Counted from the first letter of the stretch, positions 1 through 9,377 are shown. The stretch is DNA of 64,000 bases from Flavisolibacter longurius (GCA_013327885.1 JABUMY010000009.1:124001-188000), one strand, 5' to 3'. Numbers and translations are program-made. The notes: generated from the letters alone by a model not told the origin.

Positions 1-803
1 CAGATGGGGTAATCGTATTCTTTCACCTGCTCGTGAATGATCTCATGCACTTCTTTCCCGTAGGGCCGTTCGGTATCCTTGTTGTCGGTAAAGCCACCGA
101 TGATCAGTCCTGCCAGGTCTTTTAATTTGCCGGCCCGCTTTAATTGCAGCAGCATACGGTCGATGTTGTAAAGGTATTCACCAACATCTTCTAAAAAAAG
201 AATACGGCCTTTTGTCTTGATGTCGGAAGGCGTACCCAAAAGGTGCGCCAGTAGGGTTAAGTTGCCACCAACCAATTCGCCTTCTGCCACGCCTGCCTGG
301 TTAAAGGGCCCACCCGTTGTGCGGTATTCGGCCTTTTCGCCTTCCAGCGCTTTGCAGATGGATTGAATATAAGGGTTGCTGTTTTCGCCATCGTTAAAGG
401 CTGCTGCCATGGGTGCATGCAACGAAGCGATCTTGTACCTGGCGTAAAGATGTGCATGCAAAACCGTAACGTCGCTATAGCCAATGATCCACTTGGGCTT
501 TTTCCTGAATTTCTTAAAATTCAGGCTGTCGATAATGCGGCTGGTGCCATAGCCGCCACGGGCACAAAGAATGGCTTTGATCTTTTTGTTATCCAGCATG
601 GCCTGCAGGTCAGCAAGACGCTCTTCATCTGTTCCGGAAAAATAATTTTCTGACTGACTATGCGTGGTGGCGCCCATTTCTACGGAAAATCCCCAGGTGT
701 CAAGGGTTTCAATGCAGGCCTGCATTTTTTCGATGGGCATATAACCGGCCGGTGCCACGATGCCGATGGTGTCTCCTTTTTTTAAGTAGGGCGGGAATTG
801 CAT
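1..803 (-). CDS. ldcA: LD-carboxypeptidase (peptidase family S66), 3' end outside window
   Basis: This is probably a muramoyltetrapeptide (LD-) carboxypeptidase, which removes the terminal D-Ala from cytoplasmic tetrapeptides during murein recycling. Translating the minus strand from the ATG at 803 gives an open frame of about 267 codons to the window edge. Family proteins are about 300 residues, so the C-terminus is missing. Visible family features are an N-terminal KGDTIGIVAPAGY, then ARGGYGTSRIID, GYSDVTVLHAHL with the expected nucleophilic Ser in GYSD, and LEDVGEYLYNIDRML carrying the expected catalytic Glu. The catalytic His would lie beyond the window. The gene is divergent from metG. 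The family call is firm; the substrate is inferred. Confidence 0.9.
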   Translation of the reverse strand, partial: MQFPPYLKKGDTIGIVAPAGYMPIEKMQACIETLDTWGFSVEMGATTHSQSENYFSGTDEERLADLQAMLDNKKIKAILCARGGYGTSRIIDSLNFKKFRKKPKWIIGYSDVTVLHAHLYARYKIASLHAPMAAAFNDGENSNPYIQSICKALEGEKAEYRTTGGPFNQAGVAEGELVGGNLTLLAHLLGTPSDIKTKGRILFLEDVGEYLYNIDRMLLQLKRAGKLKDLAGLIIGGFTDNKDTERPYGKEVHEIIHEQVKEYDYPI

Positions 804-936
804 ACGGTATAATTGGTACACAAAATAGTGTTTGTAGCGCCAATTCAAAAAAGCTTGTCTTGTTTACAAGATAGCGCACTAGGTCAATCATTTATCCTAG
901 GCGCCAAATCAAACCCCTTACTTCTGCAACCTGTCT

Positions 937-944
937 TATTTTTG
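937..944 (+). promoter_or_regulatory. Putative Bacteroidota -7 element upstream of metG
   Basis: TATTTTTG matches the Bacteroidota -7 consensus TAnnTTTG and lies about 85 bases upstream of metG. I see no convincing -33 TTTG partner, so this is a consensus match only. Confidence 0.4.
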
Positions 945-1029
945 CCCTCTGATAGAGCATGACCAGCAGATAAAAATTGTTGACAGGGACGTATGCAGCA
1001 GCCTTCTGCTAAATAAAAAAATGAAGTAA

Positions 1030-3255
1030 ATGACTGAACAGACAACGCCAACAGACACAAACCTAAGTTCCCTCACCGGGGTACAAGGGGCTCCCAAACG
1101 ATATTTGATCACATCGGCCCTGCCGTATGCCAACGGGCAAAAACATATTGGACACCTGGCCGGAGCCTATATACCTGCCGATATTTACGTGCGTTACCTG
1201 CGGGCACAAGGCCGTGATGTAGTGTTTGTTTGCGGCAGCGACGAGCACGGCACCGCCATTCCCATCCAGGCAATGAAAGAAGGTACCACGCCGCAAGCCA
1301 TCATCGACAAGTACCATGTCATCATGAAGGAAAACTTTGATGACCTTTCCATTTCATTTGATATTTACGACCGTACTTCCAATCCGCTTCACCACGAAAC
1401 CACACAGGAGTTTTTTACCTACCTCAATGAAAGGGGTGAGCTGGAAATAAAAGAAACAGAACAATATTATGACGAGGAGGCACAAACGTTTTTAGCCGAT
1501 CGCTATATCAAAGGCACCTGTCCAAACTGCGGTTTTGATGGCGCCTACGGCGACCAGTGCGAAAAATGTGGTACGTCCTTAAGTCCTGATGAACTCATTA
1601 ACCCCGTTAGCACCCTGAGCGGACGGCCACCGGTAAAGCGGGCCACCAAACACTGGTACCTGCCCCTGAACAAACACGAAGACTGGCTGCGCAACTGGAT
1701 CCTGAACCAGCACCAGGCCGACTGGAAACCAAATGTGACCGGCCAGTGTAAAAGCTGGATCGATGCGGGCCTGCAACCAAGAGCCGTAACCCGCGACCTG
1801 GACTGGGGTGTAAAAGTGCCGCTGGAAGATGCCAAGGGAAAAGTTTTGTACGTGTGGTTTGATGCGCCCATCGGTTATATCTCGGCCACAAAGCAATGGG
1901 CGAAAAATACCGGCAAAGACTGGGAGCCTTACTGGCAGGACAAAGACACTAAGTTGGTTCATTTTATCGGCAAAGACAACATCGTTTTTCACTGCATCAT
2001 CTTCCCAACGATGCTGAAACTTCACGGTTATATTGTGCCGGAGAATGTTCCGGCCAATGAGTTCATGAACCTGGAAGGCGACAAGATGAGTACCAGCAGA
2101 AATTGGAAGCTGGACATGCAGGATTATATCGATGATTTTATCAAAAAAGAAAATGGTGGTCCGCAAATGGCTGATGCCCTGCGGTACTACCTGACCACCA
2201 TCTTACCCGAAACAAAAGACAGCGAGTTTACCTGGAAAGGTTTCCAGGATGCTGTGAACGGGGAACTGGTAGCGGTTTTTGCCAATTATGTAAACCGCAC
2301 GTTTGTGCTCATGCACAAGCTTACCGGTGGCAAGGTGCCGAAGTTTCACAACGACATTGCGGATGCAAAGGACAATGAACTGATCGCCGAGATCAAAAAA
2401 GCAAAAGGTACAATTGAGGGTTTGCTGGAAGAATATAAATTCCGCGATGCTTTGTTTGAGGTGGTTGACCTTGCCCGCAAAGGCAATAAATACATGCAGG
2501 AAAAAGAACCCTGGATCAAGGCAAGACAAACCGGCGGTGATGGCGCCGTTACCGCCGAAGCGCAGGCACAGATCGATAACTGCCTGCACATTTGCCTGCA
2601 GCTCTGCGCCAACCTGGCCATTTTTATCAATCCTTTCCTGCCCAATACAGCAAGAAAAATGCTTCACCAGATGAAGGTGGTGGAAAAAATCCTGGATTGG
2701 GAAAATGCCGGATCGCTGAAATTACTTAGTGTTGGTTATTCGCTTCGTCCGCCGGAATTGCTGTTCCGTAAAATAGAAGATGCCGAAGTGCAGTTCCAGG
2801 TTGAAAAGCTCAAAGCAGGATTGGAGAAATCAAAAATAGACCAGCAGGCTGCCGCCGGGCAACCAGCAACGGGCAATACGCAACAGGCAAGTGTAACAGG
2901 TGAAGAAACACAAACGCCAACCATTAAAACCGAAATTGTTTACGATGATTTCGACAAGCTGGACCTGCGCATAGGGACGGTCATATCCGCAGAAAAAGTG
3001 CAAAAGGCCGATAAGCTGTTGAAACTGGAAGTGGACCTGGGATTTGAAAAACGAACCATCGTTTCCGGCATTGCGCAACATTTTACACCGGAGGAGATGT
3101 TGAACAAACAGGTGATTGTTGTGGCCAACCTTGCCCCACGAAAAATGCGCGGCATCGAAAGCCAGGGCATGATCCTGACAGCGGAAGAACCCGGTGGCAA
3201 ATTGATCCTGGTAAATCCTGACCAGTTAGCGCAGAATGGGTCCAATGTAAGGTGA
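1030..3255 (+). CDS. metG: Methionine--tRNA ligase with C-terminal tRNA-binding domain
   Basis: Charges tRNA-Met with methionine in the cytoplasm. The 741-residue protein has the class I signature HIGH at residues 39-42, a zinc knuckle with Cys164/Cys167 and Cys177/Cys180, and KMSTS at 352-356. An anticodon-binding helical domain follows. The C-terminal ~100 residues (YDDFDKLDLRIGTVISAEKV onward) are the EMAP/Trbp111-like tRNA-binding domain that dimerises MetG in many bacteria. A Gln/Ala/Thr-rich linker at about residues 610-635 separates that domain from the catalytic core. The length fits the long MetG form. The gene is monocistronic and ends at a strong terminator. Confidence 0.98.
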   Translation: MTEQTTPTDTNLSSLTGVQGAPKRYLITSALPYANGQKHIGHLAGAYIPADIYVRYLRAQGRDVVFVCGSDEHGTAIPIQAMKEGTTPQAIIDKYHVIMKENFDDLSISFDIYDRTSNPLHHETTQEFFTYLNERGELEIKETEQYYDEEAQTFLADRYIKGTCPNCGFDGAYGDQCEKCGTSLSPDELINPVSTLSGRPPVKRATKHWYLPLNKHEDWLRNWILNQHQADWKPNVTGQCKSWIDAGLQPRAVTRDLDWGVKVPLEDAKGKVLYVWFDAPIGYISATKQWAKNTGKDWEPYWQDKDTKLVHFIGKDNIVFHCIIFPTMLKLHGYIVPENVPANEFMNLEGDKMSTSRNWKLDMQDYIDDFIKKENGGPQMADALRYYLTTILPETKDSEFTWKGFQDAVNGELVAVFANYVNRTFVLMHKLTGGKVPKFHNDIADAKDNELIAEIKKAKGTIEGLLEEYKFRDALFEVVDLARKGNKYMQEKEPWIKARQTGGDGAVTAEAQAQIDNCLHICLQLCANLAIFINPFLPNTARKMLHQMKVVEKILDWENAGSLKLLSVGYSLRPPELLFRKIEDAEVQFQVEKLKAGLEKSKIDQQAAAGQPATGNTQQASVTGEETQTPTIKTEIVYDDFDKLDLRIGTVISAEKVQKADKLLKLEVDLGFEKRTIVSGIAQHFTPEEMLNKQVIVVANLAPRKMRGIESQGMILTAEEPGGKLILVNPDQLAQNGSNVR

Positions 3256-3314
3256 GGGAGGGGAAGGATAGTGAGATATTGTTTTATTGATAATTACAAT
3301 TCATCTATTTTTCC

Positions 3315-3350
3315 AAAGAACAGCAGGGCGAACTTGCTGTTCTTTTTTTT
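3315..3350 (+). terminator. Rho-independent terminator of metG
   Basis: A perfect 11-bp stem, AAAGAACAGCA / TGCTGTTCTTT, with a 9-base loop, runs directly into a T tract about 60 bases after the metG stop. Confidence 0.85.
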
Positions 3351-3486
3351 AAGAAACATACGTTATTAGGATTTGGTATAAAAAGGTTAAGGCTTAGCCG
3401 GAGGCTGGCAGACCCAGCGCTGGATAATTACCTTAGATCTGTCAAGTGCACGGTTATCGTCATTACCCCTTACAAAGTAAAGTTGT

Positions 3487-3939
3487 ATGAAACGTCAGTT
3501 CATCTTGGTTGCGGTGGCAATTATCCTGCTTGTGGGTGCCGTTGCGGCTTACCTGTATTTTAAGCCTACTGCGGATAGTGTGCAGGCAAATCCCGATGTT
3601 TCGGTAACAGTTACGGAATTGATCGCAGCTTTTGAAAAGGATACGGCTGCAGCCAGCCAGCTTTACCTTGACAAAATCGTTGCGGTAACAGGCATTGTGC
3701 AAAGCATCGACACAACAGGCTCTATTGTGCTGGGCGAGGAAGGTTCGCTGTCAGTTGTTTCCGTTGGGCTTGACCGGCGGTACCTCGATGATCATCAAAA
3801 ACTGGTGGTTGGCAAGCCGGCAACCTTGCAGGGTGTTTGCAGTGGATATGCTACCAGTGGCAGCAGCGATCCCGATGACCTGCTGGCCGGTTTGGGAACC
3901 ACTGTGCAATTGCGTTCAGCCGGTGTGAAAGAAAAATAA
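3487..3939 (+). CDS. Membrane-anchored OB-fold (tRNA_anti-like) protein
   Basis: A 150-residue protein with one N-terminal membrane segment (about residues 4-25, hydrophobic ILVAVAIILLVGAVAAYLYF). The remainder looks like the tRNA_anti-like OB-fold family common in Bacteroidota: VTVTELIAAFEKD, then KIVAVTGIVQSID, VVSVGLDRRY, and a final GVCSGYATSG...DDLLAG segment. These proteins face the periplasm and have no established biochemical role; OB folds bind nucleic acids or oligosaccharides. The gene precedes a YceI gene by about 100 bases on the same strand, a pairing that suggests co-expression. Family membership is inferred from motif resemblance only. Confidence 0.75.
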   Translation: MKRQFILVAVAIILLVGAVAAYLYFKPTADSVQANPDVSVTVTELIAAFEKDTAAASQLYLDKIVAVTGIVQSIDTTGSIVLGEEGSLSVVSVGLDRRYLDDHQKLVVGKPATLQGVCSGYATSGSSDPDDLLAGLGTTVQLRSAGVKEK

Positions 3940-4039
3940 TGGCAATCAGCAGGTTTTATAATGTTGCGTGTTACCATTACTTAGATAGACTTGCTGTTGA
4001 TCAGAACAATAAATTATTCGACCTTAAAAACGTATATAC

Positions 4040-4600
4040 ATGCCCTGTAAACATTTATTCTTTTTAATTGGTGGCCTGTTCATCTTGCTCACCACCTCCG
4101 CACAAGACCGTTATTTTACCAAAACGGCAAAAGTTACCTTCCAGTCCAAAGCGCAGCTCGAGGACATCGAATCGCAAAACAAAACCGTCACGGCTGTATT
4201 GGACGCCAAATCCGGTGCGCTGCAGTTCAGCGTACAGATGAAAAGTTTTGAATTTGAAAAAGCGCTGATGCAGGAACATTTCAATGAGAATTATGTGGAG
4301 AGCGATAAGTATCCAAAATCTGAATTCAAAGGCACGGTAACTAACAATGCCGCTGTGAATTACGGCCAAAATGGTACTTACCCGGTCACCGTAAAAGGCA
4401 AACTCACACTGCATAACGTAACAAAAGAGGTGGCTGTGCCTGGCACTATCAAAGTAGACAATGGTAAACTGGAAACGTTAGCAACCTTTGCCATCCAGTT
4501 ATCCGATTACGATATCTCCATTCCGTCCGTGATCAAAAACAAGATCGCGAATAACATCACCATTCTTGTTGATGCCAAACTGGATTCTTTAAAAAAGTAA
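4040..4600 (+). CDS. YceI family periplasmic lipid-binding protein
   Basis: A 186-residue secreted protein. A cleavable signal peptide occupies residues 1-21 (LFFLIGGLFILLTTSAQD). The rest fits the lipocalin-like YceI beta barrel: an early KTAKVTFQSKA strand, FSVQMKSFEFEKALMQEHFNENYV, the typical SDKYPKSEFKGTV, VTVKGKLTLHNVTKEVAVPG, and a closing IANNITILVDAKL. YceI proteins bind isoprenoid or amide lipids in the periplasm, and their physiological role is usually unknown. The gene follows the OB-fold protein and converges on ccmB, whose stop is only about 17 bases away. Confidence 0.93.
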   Translation: MPCKHLFFLIGGLFILLTTSAQDRYFTKTAKVTFQSKAQLEDIESQNKTVTAVLDAKSGALQFSVQMKSFEFEKALMQEHFNENYVESDKYPKSEFKGTVTNNAAVNYGQNGTYPVTVKGKLTLHNVTKEVAVPGTIKVDNGKLETLATFAIQLSDYDISIPSVIKNKIANNITILVDAKLDSLKK

Positions 4601-4617
4601 GTTTAAACTTGCCGCCA

Positions 4618-5265
4618 TCAATCCTTCCACAAAAAAGGAAAGAGAACAAGCGAAAGCAGGATCACCATTATATCAAAGGCGACAAGGATCAGCAGGCTCA
4701 CCACCGACAGCGGTTCACCCACCGGGAAAACCGAGGCCGATACTTTCATCAGCACCAGCAATTGCGGAATGATGATAGGGAAACCAAGGATGGCCATGAT
4801 GGCTGCGTTTTGCTGCGCCTTGGCAGCAATGGCTGCCAGAAAGGTAAAGACAAGGCTAAGGCTCCATCCGCCCAAGAAAACGATCCCAATAAATAGGGCT
4901 GTCTTTTCAACAGGGTAGGAAAGAAACAGCGAGAATACGATCATGCTGAGAAGGCTCATGACCAGCATCAGCAGGGAGTTGAACAACAGTTTGGCCAGCA
5001 CAAAATGCTGGGGCGAAACAATGGAGTGGTAATACAACATCCGGTTGCGGCTTTCCTGCAAAAAACTTTTGGCCACTGCGTTGATGCTGATAAATAATTG
5101 AATGACCCAGAATAGCCCGATCCAGGTTTGGCTGTCGGGACTTTCAATGGCCATGTATAAAACAAAAATGGTGGCACCAATGTAAAGCAACACGCCGTAA
5201 AAGGCGTACTGCTGGCGGATTTCCAGCAAAAGATCTTTCTTGAAAAGAGTGATTATTTGTTTCAT
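4618..5265 (-). CDS. ccmB: CcmB-type heme exporter / cytochrome c maturation permease
   Basis: A 215-residue integral membrane protein with about six helices, matching the CcmB family: N-terminal LFKKDLLLEIRQQYAFYG, SRNRMLYYHSIVSPQHFVLAKLL, and KAQQNAAIMAILGFPIIIPQLLVL. CcmB is the permease of the CcmABCD complex used in c-type cytochrome maturation. The gene lies 8 bases downstream of tdk on the minus strand, so the two are probably cotranscribed. No ccmA, ccmC or ccmD is visible in the window. The window encodes several CxxCH proteins that would need this machinery. Confidence 0.9.
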   Translation of the reverse strand: MKQIITLFKKDLLLEIRQQYAFYGVLLYIGATIFVLYMAIESPDSQTWIGLFWVIQLFISINAVAKSFLQESRNRMLYYHSIVSPQHFVLAKLLFNSLLMLVMSLLSMIVFSLFLSYPVEKTALFIGIVFLGGWSLSLVFTFLAAIAAKAQQNAAIMAILGFPIIIPQLLVLMKVSASVFPVGEPLSVVSLLILVAFDIMVILLSLVLFPFLWKD

Positions 5266-5273
5266 TTATCGTT

Positions 5274-5852
5274 TTAATCAATCGCCCCATCCAGCGTAAA
5301 GCAAACACGGCAACGCGGCTCGTAGGCATTGGTAGCGCCCAGCATAAACTGTTTTTCGTTGGGAATGATCCGGTAAGAATAATTGGCAATGTTGCCACAT
5401 TTTACACAAATGGCGTGCAGCTTCGTCACATAATCGGCCTTGGCCATAAGAAAAGGCATCTGCCCGAATGGCTTTGCCAGGAAATCCATGTCCAGCCCGG
5501 CAACAATTACCCTTACACCACGCAGCGCCAGTTCATCGCAAACATTGGCAATGCCGTCATCAAAAAACTGTGCTTCGTCAATTCCCACCACATCAACATC
5601 CTGCGCCAGCAGTAAAATTTTTTGCGAGTTGTCAATAGGTGTGGAATGAATATGGTTTTCGTCATGCGATACGATCTTTATCTCGTCGTAACGTACATCC
5701 ATGGCCGGTTTAAAGATTTCAACTTTCAGGTTGGCTATTTTGGCTCGCTTCAGGCGCCGGATTAATTCTTCCGTTTTTCCGGAAAACATAGAACCGCAGA
5801 TCACTTCTATCCAGCCTCTCTTTTCTCCCCGCAGCAGTGGTTCAATAAACAT
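5274..5852 (-). CDS. tdk: Thymidine kinase (type II)
   Basis: Phosphorylates thymidine to dTMP in nucleoside salvage. The 192-residue protein begins with a short extension, followed by the P-loop [18 protein letters not shown] at about residues 21-38. [13 protein letters not shown] carries the catalytic/Mg-binding acidic residues near 90-97. The zinc-binding Cys pairs are CVKCG and CRVC near the C-terminus. The lasso loop region [24 protein letters not shown] is typical. The gene leads a likely two-gene operon with ccmB. Confidence 0.97.
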   Translation of the reverse strand: MFIEPLLRGEKRGWIEVICGSMFSGKTEELIRRLKRAKIANLKVEIFKPAMDVRYDEIKIVSHDENHIHSTPIDNSQKILLLAQDVDVVGIDEAQFFDDGIANVCDELALRGVRVIVAGLDMDFLAKPFGQMPFLMAKADYVTKLHAICVKCGNIANYSYRIIPNEKQFMLGATNAYEPRCRVCFTLDGAID

Positions 5853-5968
5853 GTGAATAAATATTATTTTGGCTTGTCCGTCGATTTTTGCATTCAGTTA
5901 ATACTTTTAGGCGCTACTTTTCGTTACCCAAATCATATCCTTGGCAAAAGAGCGAAAGTACCATAATC

Positions 5969-6847
5969 ATGGAAAGAATTTTCACCCTCATCGATAAATT
6001 ATCACAGCAAAAAGCACAGGGGGCGCCTGCCGCCAACCTGCTTTTTACCGTGCAGTTGTTGCAGCAAGAATTGCTGCAGTTGCAGAAAAAAGAAGGCACT
6101 GCCGGAACCCGCAAAGTGGCGGTAACCCTGCCGTTTCAGTCGCACACACAAGTGACGGCAGAACCCGTGGTCGTACCGATTGTAGAGCCCCAGGCCCCGG
6201 CCTATATGGCACCTGCGCAAGTAGCAGAAGTTCCGGCACCGGTAGTGGAAGCACCGGCACCCGTGGTGGAAGAAAAAGAAATTTATTTCCTGGATATAAC
6301 CGAAGAAGAATCACAGGAAGAAGTTGCGCCTGTACAAGTATCACCGGTGGAAGAGCCCAAAGAATACAGTTTGCGCAAGCCTCCCGTGCAGGAAATCTTG
6401 TTTGGTATACCCAAGCCCGCCGAAGAGCAACGGCCTTCGTATGTTGCACAGCAGCTTTTCAACAGTGCTTTTGATACAACGGTGGAAGTGCCCACACTGG
6501 CGCCCTATAAATCAACCGAAGTGCATGAGCGTATTGCCGAAAAAAAGGAATCGCTGAACGATCGGTTGAAGCAGGAAAAAGCTGAACTGGGCCACATGCT
6601 CAAAGAAGCACCCATCAAGGACCTGCGCAAAGGCATCGGCATTAACGACCGTTTTGTTTTTGTAAAAGAACTTTTCCGTGGGGACGATGCCGCTTACGAA
6701 CGCAGCATCAAAACCATTAACAACTTTGGTATTTACAGCGAAGCTGAATTTTGGATGAGCCGTGAGCTGAAACTGAAACTGGGCTGGAATGAAGACAACC
6801 CGACCGTGCAGCATTTTTACCAGTTGGTGAGAAGGCGTTTTTCCTGA
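5969..6847 (+). CDS. Conserved hypothetical protein with Pro/Val/Glu-rich linker
   Basis: About 292 residues from the ATG at 5969 (MERIFTLIDKLSQQK). The frame is open further upstream, but the extra residues are low-quality sequence. An N-terminal helical segment (1-45) leads into a long low-complexity linker (about 60-150) full of VEPQAPAY, VPAPVVEAPAPVVEE and similar runs. A compact C-terminal domain of about 100 residues follows (KGIGINDRFVFVKELFRGDD ... WMSRELKLKLGW ... VQHFYQLVRRRF). I recognise the C-terminal part as a Bacteroidota conserved hypothetical domain of unknown function. No signal peptide or membrane segment is seen, so it is probably cytoplasmic. Its last 31 bases overlap the convergent waaA gene. 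Confidence 0.8.
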   Translation: MERIFTLIDKLSQQKAQGAPAANLLFTVQLLQQELLQLQKKEGTAGTRKVAVTLPFQSHTQVTAEPVVVPIVEPQAPAYMAPAQVAEVPAPVVEAPAPVVEEKEIYFLDITEEESQEEVAPVQVSPVEEPKEYSLRKPPVQEILFGIPKPAEEQRPSYVAQQLFNSAFDTTVEVPTLAPYKSTEVHERIAEKKESLNDRLKQEKAELGHMLKEAPIKDLRKGIGINDRFVFVKELFRGDDAAYERSIKTINNFGIYSEAEFWMSRELKLKLGWNEDNPTVQHFYQLVRRRFS

Positions 6848-8070
6848 ATGGCTTTCATGATCCTTTCGGTAGCACCGGTGTTTTTTTCGATATAAGATTT
6901 TGCATTCCTACTGCTTGCTTGCAGGCGACTTTCGTTGGTTAGAAGGTCGCCTGCAAGCTTTTTCAATTCTTCTGCTGTGGCTATGCTGAAGGCGCCGCCG
7001 GCTGCCAGCAATTCGGTGGCCTCGCGGTATTTGCGGTAGTTGGGTCCAAAGATTACCGGCTTGCCCCATACCGCAGCTTCCAGGCTGTTGTGAATCCCAT
7101 CTTTGGTAAATCCGCCACCCACATAGGTAAGCGTGGCATAGGCATATAGCCGCGAAAGCAGTCCCACCGAGTCGATCACCAAGACCTGAGCACCGGCCAG
7201 TGCGGCGGAGTCTTGCTTTACTGCTGAATATAACAGGCAATGGGGGAAAAGCTGCTGTAGTTTGTTCAAATGCGCCACTGTTATTTCGTGCGGAGCGATA
7301 ATGAGCTTCGTCTCAGAATCATGATCGGCATAAGCAGCCAGAATCGCATCGTCACCTTCCCAGGTGCTTCCGGCAACAATTGCCTTTTTGTTTTGAAGAA
7401 AGTTGTTGATGTGAGGTATCTCCGTTGCCTTTTCTGCAATGGTGGCAACGCGGTCAAAGCGTGTATCGCCGCTGATACTGCAGGCGGTAATGTCGATGCT
7501 GTTCAGCAGGTCAACCGAAGCCTTATCCTGGACAAACAGGTGCCGGAAGAAACGGAGCATCTGCCGGAAAAAGCCACCATAGGGCTTGAAAAAAAACTGT
7601 TCCTTCCGAAATGTAGCACTGATCAAAAGAAGCGGCACATGGTGAAAAGCCGCAACGGAAAGGTGATGGTACCAGAACTCGTACTTCACAAAGATCACCA
7701 GTTCGGGATGCACGGTCTTAAAAAACAATTCTGCATTTTTCCGGGTATCGAGCGGTAAATAAGAGATGACATCTGCAAACGGGTAGTTGCTGGCTACGCC
7801 ATAACCCGAGGGTGAAAAAAAAGTTACCAGTATCTTTTTGTCAGGGTAGTCCTGCTTTAAGGCTTCAATCACGGGTTTTCCCTGTTCAAATTCGCCGGCC
7901 GAGGAGCAGTGCATCCAAATTACCTTGTCGGTGGGTGAAATTTTTTTTTGCAGGTGTGAAAAGACGTCTTTTCGGCCTTCCCGCCAGGCCTTTGCCTTAT
8001 TATTAAAGGGGGCAACTTGCCCAATGGCAAACGAATAAAGACGGATAAACTGGTTGTAAAGCGTGAGCAC
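6817..8070 (-). CDS. waaA: 3-deoxy-D-manno-octulosonic acid (Kdo) transferase
   Basis: A GT30 glycosyltransferase that adds Kdo to lipid IVA at the inner membrane. The best start is GTG at 8070 (VLTLYNQFIRLYSFAIG, a typical membrane-dipping N-terminus), giving 417 residues. An upstream TTG at 8103 would add 11 residues that do not look like the family. HCSSAGEFEQGKPVIEAL carries the catalytic-base Glu of GEFEQ. The C-terminal donor-binding half contains YVGGGFTKDGIHNSLEAAVW and GKPVIFGPNYRKYREATELL. Its length is normal. It converges on the hypothetical gene at 5969 with a 31-base overlap. Confidence 0.95.
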   Translation of the reverse strand: MLTLYNQFIRLYSFAIGQVAPFNNKAKAWREGRKDVFSHLQKKISPTDKVIWMHCSSAGEFEQGKPVIEALKQDYPDKKILVTFFSPSGYGVASNYPFADVISYLPLDTRKNAELFFKTVHPELVIFVKYEFWYHHLSVAAFHHVPLLLISATFRKEQFFFKPYGGFFRQMLRFFRHLFVQDKASVDLLNSIDITACSISGDTRFDRVATIAEKATEIPHINNFLQNKKAIVAGSTWEGDDAILAAYADHDSETKLIIAPHEITVAHLNKLQQLFPHCLLYSAVKQDSAALAGAQVLVIDSVGLLSRLYAYATLTYVGGGFTKDGIHNSLEAAVWGKPVIFGPNYRKYREATELLAAGGAFSIATAEELKKLAGDLLTNESRLQASSRNAKSYIEKNTGATERIMKAIQEKRLLTNW

Positions 8071-8121
8071 TTTGCAGGATTCAGCGGCAAATCTAAGCCG
8101 CAACGCCTAATGATATTTCCC

Positions 8122-8129
8122 TATTTTTG
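8122..8129 (+). promoter_or_regulatory. Putative -7 element of the aminotransferase-ugd-uxs operon
   Basis: TATTTTTG fits TAnnTTTG about 100 bases before the aminotransferase ATG and lies in the divergent region upstream of waaA. Consensus match only. Confidence 0.4.
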
Positions 8130-8231
8130 CGGCCGCTGATGAGCAGGTTTTCCCCGTTGCCGCGGTTTCAAAGCCTGCCACCCCCTTAACCGGTGTGTCC
8201 TCATCAAAGATTGTAAATTAAACTTTTGAAG

Positions 8232-9362
8232 ATGCGTCCCCTACAAATGGTTGACCTGAAGCAGCAGTATCAAAAGATCAAAAGTGAAATTGATACCGCC
8301 GTGCTGAATGTGCTGGATAGCTGTGCGTTTATCAATGGTCCGCAGGTGCAGTCGTTTACGGCAGCGCTGGCCGCTTACCATGGTGTTAAACACGTTATCT
8401 CCTGTGCCAATGGTACCGATGCCCTGCAGATTGCCATGATGGCCCTTGACCTGCAGCCCGGCGATGAAGTAATCACCCCATCATTTACCTATATCGCTAC
8501 CACCGAAGTAATTGCGCTGTTGAAGCTCACACCGGTATTTGTGGATGTGGACCCGGAAACGTTTTGCATTGACCCGGAAGCCATTGAAAAAGCCATTACG
8601 CCAAAAACCAGGGCCATTGTTCCTGTGCACCTCTACGGACAGGCCGCCAATATAGAAGCTATTATGAAGCTGGCGGCGGCGCACAAACTGGCTGTGATTG
8701 AGGACAATGCGCAGGCCATCGGCTGCGATTTTCGTTTTTCGGATGGAACGGTAAAGAAAACCGGTGCTATCGGTACCATTGGTACCACATCGTTCTTTCC
8801 CAGCAAAAACCTAGGCGGTTATGGCGATGGCGGCGCCATTATGACCAACGATGATGACCTGGCAGCAAAAATTAAAATGATTGCCAACCACGGCCAGAGC
8901 AAACGGTATTACCACGATATGGTGGGTTGCAACAGCCGGCTGGATACCCTGCAGGCGGCTGTGCTGGAAGTGAAATTGAAATACTTGGACGACTACATTG
9001 CCGCCCGGCAAAAGGTGGCAGGCTATTACGACAAGGCCTTTGCCAACCATCCCAATATTAAAACACCCAGCCGTGCAACGTACTCCAGCCACGTCTTTCA
9101 CCAGTATACTTTAATTCTGGAGGGGCTTGACAGGAACGGTTTGCATGATTATCTTGCAGCCCGTAATATACCCTCCATGATATATTACCCCGTACCAGCC
9201 CACCGCCAAAAGATGTTTGAAAACTACAATGCTTCGGCAACACATCTTTCAAAAACGGACTGGCTTACGGAACGAGTAATCTCACTTCCTATGCATACCG
9301 AGATGGATGAAGAGCAATTGGACTTCATCACGTCGAATGTTTTAGCATTTAGTAAAAAATAA
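8232..9362 (+). CDS. DegT/DnrJ/EryC1/StrS family sugar aminotransferase
   Basis: A PLP-dependent nucleotide-sugar aminotransferase of about 376 residues from the ATG at 8232 (MRPLQMVDLKQQY; a TTG six bases earlier is less likely). Family features: the aromatic-rich N-terminus, CANGTDALQIAMMAL for cofactor phosphate binding, VPVHLYGQAANIEAI, VIEDNAQAIGC with the PLP-ring Asp, and TSFFPSKNLGGYGDGGAI with the Schiff-base Lys. It heads an operon with ugd (15-base gap) and uxs, so the product is probably an amino sugar for LPS or exopolysaccharide. The exact keto-sugar substrate (4-keto or 3-keto) cannot be read from the sequence. Confidence 0.93.
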   Translation: MRPLQMVDLKQQYQKIKSEIDTAVLNVLDSCAFINGPQVQSFTAALAAYHGVKHVISCANGTDALQIAMMALDLQPGDEVITPSFTYIATTEVIALLKLTPVFVDVDPETFCIDPEAIEKAITPKTRAIVPVHLYGQAANIEAIMKLAAAHKLAVIEDNAQAIGCDFRFSDGTVKKTGAIGTIGTTSFFPSKNLGGYGDGGAIMTNDDDLAAKIKMIANHGQSKRYYHDMVGCNSRLDTLQAAVLEVKLKYLDDYIAARQKVAGYYDKAFANHPNIKTPSRATYSSHVFHQYTLILEGLDRNGLHDYLAARNIPSMIYYPVPAHRQKMFENYNASATHLSKTDWLTERVISLPMHTEMDEEQLDFITSNVLAFSKK

Positions 9363-9377
9363 AAAAAAACTAACCAA

